A DNA stretch of 41,637 bases from Chitinophagaceae bacterium (GTDB taxonomy: Bacteria > Bacteroidota > Bacteroidia > Chitinophagales > Chitinophagaceae), in NCBI GenBank assembly GCA_016787065.1, contig JAEUVD010000010.1:1-41637 (forward strand), given 5' to 3'. A program made the translations under genes and the position numbers. A model generated the notes under the pieces. It had not been told where the DNA came from, did no database searches, and saw only the letters and a list, made by a program, of their open reading frames with translations. Positions 1 to 9,100 of this stretch are shown here, one piece after another. Within the stretch, counting starts at the first letter, position 1. Each line of letters begins with the position of its first letter.

Positions 1-1
1 T

Positions 2-2443
2 TACGACCAATTAGCCGATGAATTTTCAGAAAAATTGGAAGCCATACCAGGAGTATTTTTTGAAAAAAGCCAACCCATACAAATGCGTTTTAATGAGTTA
101 ATGACAGGCATAAGGCAAGATGTAGCAGTAAAGATATTTGGCGAAAATATGGACACTTTAGCTACCTATGCCAACAAAGTAAGCAATGCCATACAATCAG
201 TACAAGGTGCTACTGCACCAATGGTAGAAAGGGTAAGTGGTTTACCTCAAATTAATATTGAATACGATAGGTTACGATTAGCCAATTATGGTTTGACTGT
301 AGAAGATGTAAACGATATTGTAAGCACAGCTTTTGCAGGCAAAAGCACAGGTGTAGTTTTTGAAAACGAAAGAAAATTTGATTTAGTGGTACGCTTAGAT
401 AGCACTTACAGAAGCAGTATAGATGATGTTAATAATTTAATGATACCTACCAATACAGGCAATCAAATTCCACTTTCACAAGTTGCAAACATCAATTTTA
501 AAGTTGGCCCAGCACAAATAAGCCGAGAAGCAGGTAAACGAAGAATTGTAGTTGGCTTTAATGTAAAAGGTAGAGATGTACAAAGTGTAGTGGCTGAAAT
601 TCAACAAAAATTAGGTACACAAGTCAAATTACCTTCGGGTTATTATTTTACTTATGGTGGCACATTTGAAAACCTACAAAAAGCCAGTCAACGCCTAATG
701 ATTGCCGTTCCTATTTCATTATTACTAATTTTTCTATTACTCTATTTTACATTTAGCAGTTTCAAACAAGCCAGTTTAATTTTTACAGCTATACCTATGA
801 GTGCCATTGGTGGTGTGTTTGCGTTATTGCTTCGTGGTATGCCATTTAGTATAAGTGCAGGTATTGGTTTTATTGCATTGTTTGGTGTAGCCGTATTAAA
901 TGGCATTGTATTGATAGGCACTTTTAATCAATTAGAAAAAGAAGGAATTGCCGATGTAATAAAACGAGTAATAGAAGGCACAAAAATAAGGTTACGACCA
1001 GTATTAATGACAGCCACGGTAGCCAGTCTTGGATTTTTACCAATGGCATTAAGTAGCAGTGCAGGTGCAGAAGTACAAAAGCCTTTAGCTACAGTTGTAA
1101 TTGGTGGTTTAATTACAGCTACATTCCTCACACTATTTGTATTGCCTTTGCTATACATCATTTTTAATACTAAAATTTCATTTAAAAGAAAACCGAAAAT
1201 GAAAACGATTACAACAGCAACTACAATACTATTGTTGATGTTTGCAATAAATACAAATGCTCAAACAGTTAAGCAAATAACAATTGATGAAGCAATCAAT
1301 ATAGCAATTCAAAACAACCAATCTGTAAAAGCAAGTAGTATTGATATTCAAGCCACAGAAAGTTTAAGAAAAACAGCAAACGAATTACCCAAATTAGATT
1401 TTAATACACAGTTGGGGCAATACAATAGCATTAAGTTTGACAATGCTTTTCAGCTATCACAAACCATACCTTTCCCTACATTGTTTGGTGCTAAAAAAGA
1501 GTTGATAAATGCCGAAGTAAAAGCAAAGCAAATACAACAACAGCTTACCATTTACGAAATCAAAAATCAGGTTCGCAGTCTATTTTATCAAATAGAGTAT
1601 TTGCAGTTCAATAAGCTAAAATTACAAAGCTTAGATAGTTTGTACAATGAGTTTATACGTGTAGCCAATTTGCGATACAAAACAGGTGATACCAAGAAAA
1701 TTGAAATAAGCACAGCCGAAACAAAAAAGGGAGAAATCAATTTATTGGCACAGCAAAACCAAGTGTATTTGCAAAATGCTTATCAAAGTTTAAAGGCACT
1801 ATTAAATTCAAAAGATAGTATTGCAGTAGCTATAAATACTTCTTATTCTCCGTTAGCAGTTAATACACTCATAGATAGTAATGCAATTGCAAAGCATCCA
1901 TTACTGCAATCCATTTATCAGAATATGCAAATAGCAGAGCAAACAAAAAATGTAGTAAAAGCACAAGGTTTGCCCGACTTCAAAATCGGTTATTCCAATC
2001 AATCACTTATAGGCATTCAAAACATAGATGGTGTAGATAAATACTTTGGTGCAGGTAATCGGTTTAATGTTGTAAATATTGGTGTAGCCATTCCATTAAC
2101 TTTTGGGGCTACCAAAGCCCGTATTAAAAGTTTAGAATATCAAAAACAAAGTTTGCAAACACAAGCTGAATATCAAAACACATTGTTCAATACAAATTTG
2201 CAGAACGCTTTAACACAATACCAGCAAGATGTACAGCAGTATAACTATTACAAAATACAAGCCTTACCTAATGCAGATAATATTGTAAAAGCAGCACAGT
2301 TAGGCTATCGAACAGGCGATATTACCTATGTAGAGTATTTGTATGCCTTGCAAACTGCAACAGATATTCAATTAAAGTATTTGCAATCCATTCAGCAAAT
2401 CAACCAAACAGTTGTAAACATCAATTCAATAATCAATAAATAA
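2..2443 (+). CDS. Heavy-metal efflux RND pump (CusA/CzcA) C-terminal half fused to TolC-type outer-membrane channel; 5' partial
   Basis: The reading frame is open from base 2, so the true start lies before the window. Up to about base 1190 the protein is the C-terminal half of an RND proton/cation antiporter: a periplasmic porter part (IPGVFFEKSQPIQMRFNE, PLSQVANI), then membrane segments such as LMIAVPISLLLIFLLLYF and FIALFGVAVLNGIVLIG. The second half, from the methionine at 1199, is a TolC/CusC-like outer-membrane factor. It opens with a signal-peptide-like stretch (MKTITTATTILLLMFAINT, then NAQ) and continues into long coiled-coil helices (AIQNNQSVKASSIDIQATES; LGYRTGDITYVEYLYALQ). No stop separates the halves. 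CusA-TolC fusions of this kind are known in Bacteroidota. The adaptor follows 8 bases later and a metal ATPase after that, so the likely role is export of zinc, cadmium, cobalt, copper or silver across both membranes. The exact metal cannot be read from this half. Confidence 0.93.
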   Translation, partial: YDQLADEFSEKLEAIPGVFFEKSQPIQMRFNELMTGIRQDVAVKIFGENMDTLATYANKVSNAIQSVQGATAPMVERVSGLPQINIEYDRLRLANYGLTVEDVNDIVSTAFAGKSTGVVFENERKFDLVVRLDSTYRSSIDDVNNLMIPTNTGNQIPLSQVANINFKVGPAQISREAGKRRIVVGFNVKGRDVQSVVAEIQQKLGTQVKLPSGYYFTYGGTFENLQKASQRLMIAVPISLLLIFLLLYFTFSSFKQASLIFTAIPMSAIGGVFALLLRGMPFSISAGIGFIALFGVAVLNGIVLIGTFNQLEKEGIADVIKRVIEGTKIRLRPVLMTATVASLGFLPMALSSSAGAEVQKPLATVVIGGLITATFLTLFVLPLLYIIFNTKISFKRKPKMKTITTATTILLLMFAINTNAQTVKQITIDEAINIAIQNNQSVKASSIDIQATESLRKTANELPKLDFNTQLGQYNSIKFDNAFQLSQTIPFPTLFGAKKELINAEVKAKQIQQQLTIYEIKNQVRSLFYQIEYLQFNKLKLQSLDSLYNEFIRVANLRYKTGDTKKIEISTAETKKGEINLLAQQNQVYLQNAYQSLKALLNSKDSIAVAINTSYSPLAVNTLIDSNAIAKHPLLQSIYQNMQIAEQTKNVVKAQGLPDFKIGYSNQSLIGIQNIDGVDKYFGAGNRFNVVNIGVAIPLTFGATKARIKSLEYQKQSLQTQAEYQNTLFNTNLQNALTQYQQDVQQYNYYKIQALPNADNIVKAAQLGYRTGDITYVEYLYALQTATDIQLKYLQSIQQINQTVVNINSIINK

Positions 2444-2451
2444 TTAAAAAT

Positions 2452-3738
2452 ATGTCATTCAATATAAATAAGATAATAAGTGCAGCAATCATACTTTGTA
2501 TGTTGCTTTCAGCTTGTGGTAGTAAGTCAGAAAAAAATACCAACACCCAAGTTACTAAAGAAGAAAAAACCGAAACAAAACCACACCCTAAGGCAGAAGC
2601 CACACCCACTATTGCAGCACTTACAGCAGAGCAAATAAAAACAGTAGGCATTACCTATGGCACAGTAGAAATGAAAGAACTTACAGCCACTATAAAAGCC
2701 AACGGTAATTTAAAAGTACCAAACAATAATAAAGGTAATGCTACATCTTTATATGGTGGTGTTATTAAATCTATCAATGTGCAAATTGGTTCATCAGTTC
2801 GTAAAGGGCAAGTAATAGCTACTATTGCCAACCCCCAGTTTATACAATTGCAAGAAGAATATTTAACCATTGCCAGTAGAATAACCTTTGCAGAGCAAGA
2901 ATTAACAAGGCAAAAAGAATTGAACGAAGGCAATGCAGGTGCAAAGAAAAACTTACAAAGTGCCGATGCAGAATTAAAAACTTTGCGTACTCGTAGAGCT
3001 TCTTTACAACAGCAAATTCAGTTAATGGGCATCAACCCTAATAATGTTTCAAATAGTAATTTACAATCGGCTTTATTGGTTACAAGCCCTATTAGTGGCA
3101 CAGTAAGTAATGTATTTGCAAAAATTGGAAGTTATGTAGATGTTGCTTCACCAGTTGCCGAAATTGTAGATAACGGTTCACTACATTTAGATTTGAATGT
3201 ATTTGAAAAAGATTTACCGTTACTTAAAGTTGGGCAAACTATACATTTTACACTAACAAACAATCCAAATAATGAATACGATGCAGTAGTGTACAGCATT
3301 GGTACAGCCTTTGAAAACGAGAGTAAAACTATACCAGTACATTGCAATGTAAAAGGCAATAAAACAGGGCTAATTGATGGTATGAACATTACGGGTATAG
3401 TTAGTTTAAATAATGTAACAACTCCAGCCGTGCCTACCGATGCTATTGTAGAAGCTGATGGTAAATACTACATTTTTATACTTACAGATAAAGAACCCGA
3501 AGAACACCACGAAGAAGGCGAAGAAACCCACGACCATAAAGCAGCTAAAAAAGGCAAAGAACAAGAACCTAAAAACACCACCAACTTTGAAAAATTAGAA
3601 GTAGTTAAAGGCGTTTCCAATATGGGCTACACTGCCATCACATTTGTAAATGAAATTCCTGCAAACACTAAAATAGTTACTAAAGGAGCTTTCTTTATCA
3701 ATGCCAAATTAACCAATACAGGCGAACACGAAGATTAA
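2452..3738 (+). CDS. RND efflux periplasmic adaptor (CusB/CzcB family), lipoprotein
   Basis: This is the membrane-fusion subunit linking the inner-membrane RND pump to its outer-membrane channel. The N-terminus is a lipoprotein signal (hydrophobic run, then LLSAC), so Cys22 is the probable lipid anchor. After a Lys/Glu/Thr-rich linker comes the barrel-sandwich (biotinyl-lipoyl-like) half motif GGVIKSINVQIGSSVRKGQV, an alpha-helical hairpin (LQEEYLTIASRITFAEQEL), and the second lipoyl half (LLVTSPISGTVSNVFAKIGS). Beta-barrel and membrane-proximal domains follow. A His/Glu-rich insertion near residue 350 (EEHHEEGEETHDHK) may bind metal; that is inference. The gene starts 8 bases after the RND-TolC fusion and is followed 20 bases later by the P-type ATPase, so the three genes form one operon. 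Length (428 residues) is normal for the family. Confidence 0.93.
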   Translation: MSFNINKIISAAIILCMLLSACGSKSEKNTNTQVTKEEKTETKPHPKAEATPTIAALTAEQIKTVGITYGTVEMKELTATIKANGNLKVPNNNKGNATSLYGGVIKSINVQIGSSVRKGQVIATIANPQFIQLQEEYLTIASRITFAEQELTRQKELNEGNAGAKKNLQSADAELKTLRTRRASLQQQIQLMGINPNNVSNSNLQSALLVTSPISGTVSNVFAKIGSYVDVASPVAEIVDNGSLHLDLNVFEKDLPLLKVGQTIHFTLTNNPNNEYDAVVYSIGTAFENESKTIPVHCNVKGNKTGLIDGMNITGIVSLNNVTTPAVPTDAIVEADGKYYIFILTDKEPEEHHEEGEETHDHKAAKKGKEQEPKNTTNFEKLEVVKGVSNMGYTAITFVNEIPANTKIVTKGAFFINAKLTNTGEHED

Positions 3739-3758
3739 TCATTTAAACAATAATTATT

Positions 3759-5771
3759 ATGCAACATATTCATAAATACGATGCACAAGACAAACAACTT
3801 TGTTGCACACTTGCACAAAAAATTAACAATAATACAAAAGATGTAATGCAGCAGCATAATGTCAATGATGCACATAAGAATAGCGAACATTCAGCAACAA
3901 AAAGCAATCTGTTAGCCGAGTTTAAATTGCCTCTAATTTCCCTTTGCCTTTTGCTCTTTGCAGTTGGCTTAGATAATTGGTTTCCTCAAACTTGGTTTAT
4001 AGGTTGGGTGCGTATTATTTGGTATGTAATAGCCTATGCACCAGTGGGCGTACCAGTATTAAAAGAAGCCTTTGAAAGCATAGCTAAAAAAGAAATATTC
4101 TCTGAGTTTTTATTAATGTCTATTGCTACCATAGGAGCATTCGCCATAGGCGAATACCCCGAAGCTGTAGCAGTAATGTTATTCTATGCCGTAGGCGAAG
4201 TGTTTCAAACCTTAGCTGTAAAAAGAGCCAAAGCAAATATCAAAACCTTACTTGACCAACGACCAGATGAAGTAACCATTATAGAAAATAACCAACCAAA
4301 AACCATAAAAGCAGAAACGGTACAAATAGGTAATATCATTCAACTAAAGCCAGGCGAAAAATTAGGATTAGATGGCGAACTACTCACAGACAATGCTTCT
4401 TTCAATACAGCTGCACTTACAGGCGAAAGCAAACCAGATACTAAAACAAAAGGCGAAACGGTTTTAGCAGGAATGATAAACTTAAATACCGTAGCACAAG
4501 TAAGAGTTACCACTGCTTACACAGATAGCAAGTTGAGTAAAATTTTAGAGTTAGTACAAAATGCCACAGCACAAAAAGCCCCAACCGAATTATTTATAAG
4601 AAAATTTGCAAAAATTTATACCCCAATAGTTGTATTACTTGCCTTACTAATTACAGCACTTCCTTACTTCTTTGTTGAAAGTTATGTGTTCAGTCAATGG
4701 TTGTACAGAGCATTAGTTTTTTTAGTTATCTCTTGCCCTTGTGCATTAGTAATTAGTATTCCATTAGGCTATTTTGGTGGCATAGGTGCAGCTTCTAAAA
4801 ATGGTATTCTGTTTAAAGGCAGTAACTTTTTAGACATTATTGCGAACATCCAAAGTGTAGTAATGGACAAAACAGGCACTATGACCGAAGGTGTTTTTAA
4901 AGTACAAGAAGTAATATTAAAACCCGAATTTAATAAAGATGAAATCCTGCAAATGGTAAATGCTTTAGAAAGTCAAAGTACACACCCAGTTGCAACAGCT
5001 ATTCATAACTATGTCGGCAATGTAGATAGCAATATCAAATTAGAAAATGTAGAAGAAATATCAGGACACGGATTAAAAGCGTCAATCAACAACAAAGAAA
5101 TATTAGTAGGAAATTTTAAGCTGATGGATAAATTCAGTATTGCTTACGCTATTGACCCTGCAACAATTGTTTATACTTTAATAGCCATTGCTTACGATAA
5201 AAAATTTGTGGGCTATCTAACCATTGCAGACAGTATAAAAGAAGATGCACAGCTTACCATAGATAAACTAAAAGCATTGAATGTAAATACCACAATGTTA
5301 AGTGGCGATAAGTCAAATGTAGTCCAATTTGTAGCCAATAAATTAGGCATTACAAATTCTTTTGGCGATTTACTGCCCGAAGACAAAGTAAACAAAGTAA
5401 AAGAACTAAAAGCAAAAAACGAAACAGTATGTTTTGTAGGAGATGGTGTAAACGATGCACCAGTAGTAGCATTAAGCGATGTAGGTATAGCGATGGGTGG
5501 TTTAGGAAGTGATGCCACAATAGAAACAGCAGATGTAGTAATACAAGACGATATGCCAAGCAAAATACCAATGGCTATAAACATAGGTAAGCAAACTAAA
5601 AAAATTGTTTGGCAAAATATCATTTTAGCATTTTCCGTAAAAGCAATTGTGCTTATACTTGGTGCAGGTGGTTTAGCTACGATGTGGGAAGCAGTTTTTG
5701 CAGATGTTGGTGTAGCATTATTGGCTATTTTAAATGCAGTTAGAATACAAAGGATGAAGTTCAACAATTAA
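3759..5771 (+). CDS. Heavy-metal-translocating P-type ATPase (P1B, Zn/Cd/Pb type, ZntA/CadA-like)
   Basis: This ATP-driven pump moves metal ions out of the cytoplasm. All core motifs are present: the membrane metal site SCPCAL (Cys326-Pro-Cys328), phosphorylation site DKTGTMTEG (Asp370), the P1B-specific His-Pro pair (residues 409-410, STHPVA), and the hinge GDGVNDAP (residues 561-568). The transduction TGES motif lies near residue 220 (ALTGESKPDTK). There is no full N-terminal heavy-metal-associated domain. Instead the first 50 residues carry scattered metal ligands (MQHIHKYD, LCCTL, and further His). CPC with a C-terminal DxG-containing helix (FADVGVALLAIL) fits the Zn/Cd subgroup. It is the third gene of the operon with the RND pump and adaptor, pairing cytoplasmic export with periplasmic extrusion. 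The assignment as a P1B ATPase is secure; metal specificity is inferred. Confidence 0.95.
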   Translation: MQHIHKYDAQDKQLCCTLAQKINNNTKDVMQQHNVNDAHKNSEHSATKSNLLAEFKLPLISLCLLLFAVGLDNWFPQTWFIGWVRIIWYVIAYAPVGVPVLKEAFESIAKKEIFSEFLLMSIATIGAFAIGEYPEAVAVMLFYAVGEVFQTLAVKRAKANIKTLLDQRPDEVTIIENNQPKTIKAETVQIGNIIQLKPGEKLGLDGELLTDNASFNTAALTGESKPDTKTKGETVLAGMINLNTVAQVRVTTAYTDSKLSKILELVQNATAQKAPTELFIRKFAKIYTPIVVLLALLITALPYFFVESYVFSQWLYRALVFLVISCPCALVISIPLGYFGGIGAASKNGILFKGSNFLDIIANIQSVVMDKTGTMTEGVFKVQEVILKPEFNKDEILQMVNALESQSTHPVATAIHNYVGNVDSNIKLENVEEISGHGLKASINNKEILVGNFKLMDKFSIAYAIDPATIVYTLIAIAYDKKFVGYLTIADSIKEDAQLTIDKLKALNVNTTMLSGDKSNVVQFVANKLGITNSFGDLLPEDKVNKVKELKAKNETVCFVGDGVNDAPVVALSDVGIAMGGLGSDATIETADVVIQDDMPSKIPMAINIGKQTKKIVWQNIILAFSVKAIVLILGAGGLATMWEAVFADVGVALLAILNAVRIQRMKFNN

Positions 5772-5883
5772 TTTGCGACTTCGGTATATATGGGTCAATA
5801 ACTGAGTATAATTTCCTAAGTAATAAATCAATGCTTGTGTTCGATATAGTTCTCATAACCTCCACAGAAAATTCATTCCCTAT

Positions 5884-5924
5884 CTCCTCCTGTTTCTCAT
5901 TCATAATCGAAGAAACAGGAGGAG
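5884..5924. terminator. 14-bp perfect hairpin downstream of the metal operon
   Basis: The arm ctcctcctgtttct (5884-5897) and its exact complement agaaacaggaggag (5911-5924) enclose a 13-base loop. The hairpin begins about 110 bases after the ATPase stop. No T-run follows on either strand, so it is not a classical intrinsic terminator. It could still stop transcription between convergent genes or protect the 3' end of the mRNA. Confidence 0.45.
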
Positions 5925-6033
5925 TAGAACAATGAGAATCTCAATTCCTATTTTGAATTTCTTCTAAAACTTATGTCTTCGTTGAGTCTCACACTCTATG
6001 TAACACATACCCCAAGTAACTGAAAGTGCACCC

Positions 6034-6056
6034 AGCGATATTGGTTGAATATCGCT
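6034..6056. terminator. 9-bp hairpin with 5-base loop
   Basis: The arm agcgatatt (6034-6042) pairs perfectly with aatatcgct (6048-6056) around the loop ggttg. On the plus strand it is followed by an AT-rich stretch (tataatttta), a weak terminator tail. It is the second stem-loop in the same convergent spacer. Confidence 0.35.
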
Positions 6057-6128
6057 TATAATTTTAAGGCTCCTGCATTCAAGAAATTTACTCTATCAAA
6101 TTTAAGAAGCAGAAAGAGAAGGGAAAAG

Positions 6129-6164
6129 AGAAAGAGAAACAGAAAGAGAAACAGAAAGAGAAGA
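6129..6164. repeat. Purine-rich 12-bp tandem repeat, three copies
   Basis: The unit agaaagagaaac occurs at 6129-6140 and 6141-6152, with a third copy changed in its last two bases (agaaagagaaga, 6153-6164). It sits within a longer, almost pure purine stretch beginning near 6101. It lies immediately 5' (on the plus strand) of the stop codon of the minus-strand gene, so it would be a pyrimidine tract in that gene's 3' untranslated RNA. Confidence 0.8.
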
Positions 6165-6180
6165 GGCGCTGCTATGCAAC

Positions 6181-9100
6181 CTATTGTACCACTTTCACAT
6201 TATCACCCGGTATTCTATCCACCAAATAATTATACGGATCGATACCCACTTTCAATGGTTTCTCTTTTGTTCGAAAGGTAAACACATTCTCTTTTTTGTT
6301 GAGTTTCAAACGTTGATATACGAGTGGTTTTCCAATTGCTTGCTTATCTTCCTTTTTACCAAATACGCCAATATCAATATAATCGTTTAATGGAGTTTCG
6401 GTTTCTTTTCCAAAACTATCGGCATAAAATTTATTCGACAAGGTATGCAATGTAACTTCATATTCCTTTCCTACTTGTTTTGATTCTACCGACACCAAAC
6501 GATTGTCAAACAAGGTAATTTTTTCGAATAAATCAGTAATGATATACTGCAAACTATCAGGTGTTACTTTTCGGAAAGCAGCTAAGGCGTCTAATGCGGT
6601 AGGATATGGCGGCTCTTTATAGGCAAACTGTTGTAGTAAACTACGTAGGGCTTCATTTACTCGCTCCTCGCCTATCATCTCTTTGAGGTAATACATCGCC
6701 ACACTCGCCTTTTGATAATAAATATATTGCTGATGTTCGTTGTACGCTATGGGTAGTTCTGCTTCACGCTCATTGCTTCGGCCTTCTAAATAGCCATTCA
6801 TTTCATACTCCAAAAACTCTTTCATTATTTCTTTTCCATATTCCTTTTCCATCACCATGAGGGCACTGTACTGAGCAAAACCTTCACTCATCCATTCACT
6901 CCCTTGCATATCAGGCCCTACTATTTGATGAGCCCAATATTGATGTCCCATTTCATGCGCCACCACATAAAATACAAAGTCAATGTCTTTTGTTTTCACG
7001 TTTCTCAAATCTTTAATAAATCCAATATTTTCACTGTAAGGCATGGTACCCGGAAAGGCTTGAGCAAAGGAAGCATACTTAGGGAACTCAATAATACGCG
7101 CTTGCTTATGGTAATACGGACCGAAATGCGAGGTGTAATAATCCAAACTTTTTTGCACACTGCGCTGCATGTTAGGAACGTTTACCGCATGTTGTTTATC
7201 GTAATACACTTCAATGTCTATACCATTCCATTTGGTTCGTGCTACTTCATATCGAGCACTTAAAATCGAATAGAAATTAACCGAGGCTTTATCTAATGTA
7301 TAGGTAAAATAATTTTTATTATTTGCCTTCCACGATTTAACCAAGGAACCCGGAGCGATAGCCGTTTGATCAGACGCGGTGCTTATCGTTGTAGTAACAT
7401 CTACCCAGGTACTATTGGTTGGAATGTAAGCCAACATACGAGCAGCTGTATCACTACTCAAAACTTGCATTCGTTTGCGAGGCGGCAATTTTAATTCCTT
7501 CCGTTTATTCTTATCCGAAATTTCATTGTCGCCAATATACCCTAATAATGGATGAATATCACTGTTATCAAAGAAACTACCATTCGCCGTAATTTTTGTA
7601 AATGAAACGGTGTTTTCAAATCCTTTATTTTCTAAAATATTATCTAAATGAATTTTCAACGTATCGTTCGGAAGCATCGGTTTGTTGAGCTTATAAATTC
7701 TAAAACCACAATCATCATCACGGTGTGTAAGTTTCGCTTGTGGTATGGTAATAGTAACGCTATCACTCAAACTCGGCATCGTAAAATATAATTCCGAAAT
7801 AGGTTGATTGCTCGCATTACGCACCCAAGAGTCTGCATGCACATATAAATTTCGATTGCTTGGTGAAATATCAATAACATTCACAATCTTAAAAATGAGG
7901 GGCTGTGGTTTGCCTTCATATTTTTTATAACTCAACTCATACTTTTTCTGAAACTGTTCTTGTTGATTTTCATTCACCACCCTATTTAATACCATCGTAT
8001 TGTAATAAATCCAAACACCGGAAGCAATAAACAATACGAGCAAGCTTCCTATTGCTACTTTGTTCTGATCGAATCGCTGCCAAGCCATTTTACTTCGTTG
8101 TTTAAAGGATGTTTCTTTTCCTCGAACCATAAAGCCATAAGCTATATATAATAGAAGGATTGCTCCAATTCCCCAATAAAGCGAAAACCATTGTATGCTC
8201 TCTCCAAACGGACCGAAGCCATTCATATCACTTAAACGAAAATTACCCACACCGCCATACTTCACCAATTTCGTAGACACTTCCAATACATCCCACATAA
8301 ACGTATTGAGAATAAGGAAAAGAATAAAAGCAAAATAAGCAATGTATCGATTATTAATAAGCTGCTGCATGAAGATGGCCAACACCACCCAAAACGTAAA
8401 ACGAAATACTTCGAAACCGAGTAAGTACCCGAAATAAAATTCGAATTTAAAATGCGTAAAGCCGTGAAGTAATTGCGTCGTTACCCCTAACACAATCAAC
8501 ATACATTGTATCAATCCCAAGCATAAAACGATGGCTACCACTTTAGCTACGAAAAACATACCCGTTTGCATGGGGGAAGCATCTTGCAATTCATTAATTT
8601 TAGCATCACGCTCCTTCCACACTACAACGCCCGAATAAAAGGTTATAAAGCCAATGACGAACATATAAAAAGTACCTACAGCTCGTTCAATAATGTGCAA
8701 GGTGGTTGGATATTCTTTTTCTCCGTAGGTGCCTGTAAAGCCTACCAAACTGGAAATAAACAAAATGGCTCCAATAACCATAATGATAATGAAGGTTGGA
8801 TTTTTTATGATGGCTTTTAGTTCGAAACGTATTAAGACCAACAAACTCTTTACGCTAAATTGGTTTGCCGATTTTGGCTCATATACTTTATGCTGAAGGA
8901 TGGGCTTATCTTCTTTTGCTGTCAATACCTTTTTTTTACTTGCTTTATTTTTTACACTGAACGAGAATTTAGAGTACATCGCAAATAAGCCAACTATGGC
9001 AAAAGCTAACCACAAGATTCTATTCCATAAAAACTCTCCTTTTAATGGAATACCGGCGCTATTTTTTTCACTGATGGTGAGGTATTTAGTTATGGTATCG

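Larger units (their letters stand above)
5772..6180. other. Convergent intergenic region with hairpins and a purine repeat
   Basis: This 409-base spacer separates the plus-strand metal operon from the minus-strand ABC/M1 gene. It holds two clear hairpins (5884-5924 and 6034-6056) and a purine-rich tandem repeat (6129-6164), listed separately. No convincing coding sequence was seen. The short open frame from 6045 runs through the purine repeat into the antisense of the next gene and yields only Arg/Lys-rich low-complexity protein. Confidence 0.6.

Noticed and set aside
5213..5767. 184-residue minus-strand frame inside the P-type ATPase gene
   Set aside because: It is antisense to the conserved hinge and C-terminal region of the ATPase, with no features of its own.
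6045..6281. Open frame of 78 residues over the purine repeat
   Set aside because: It is Arg/Lys low-complexity sequence from the repeat and then runs antisense into the ABC-M1 gene.
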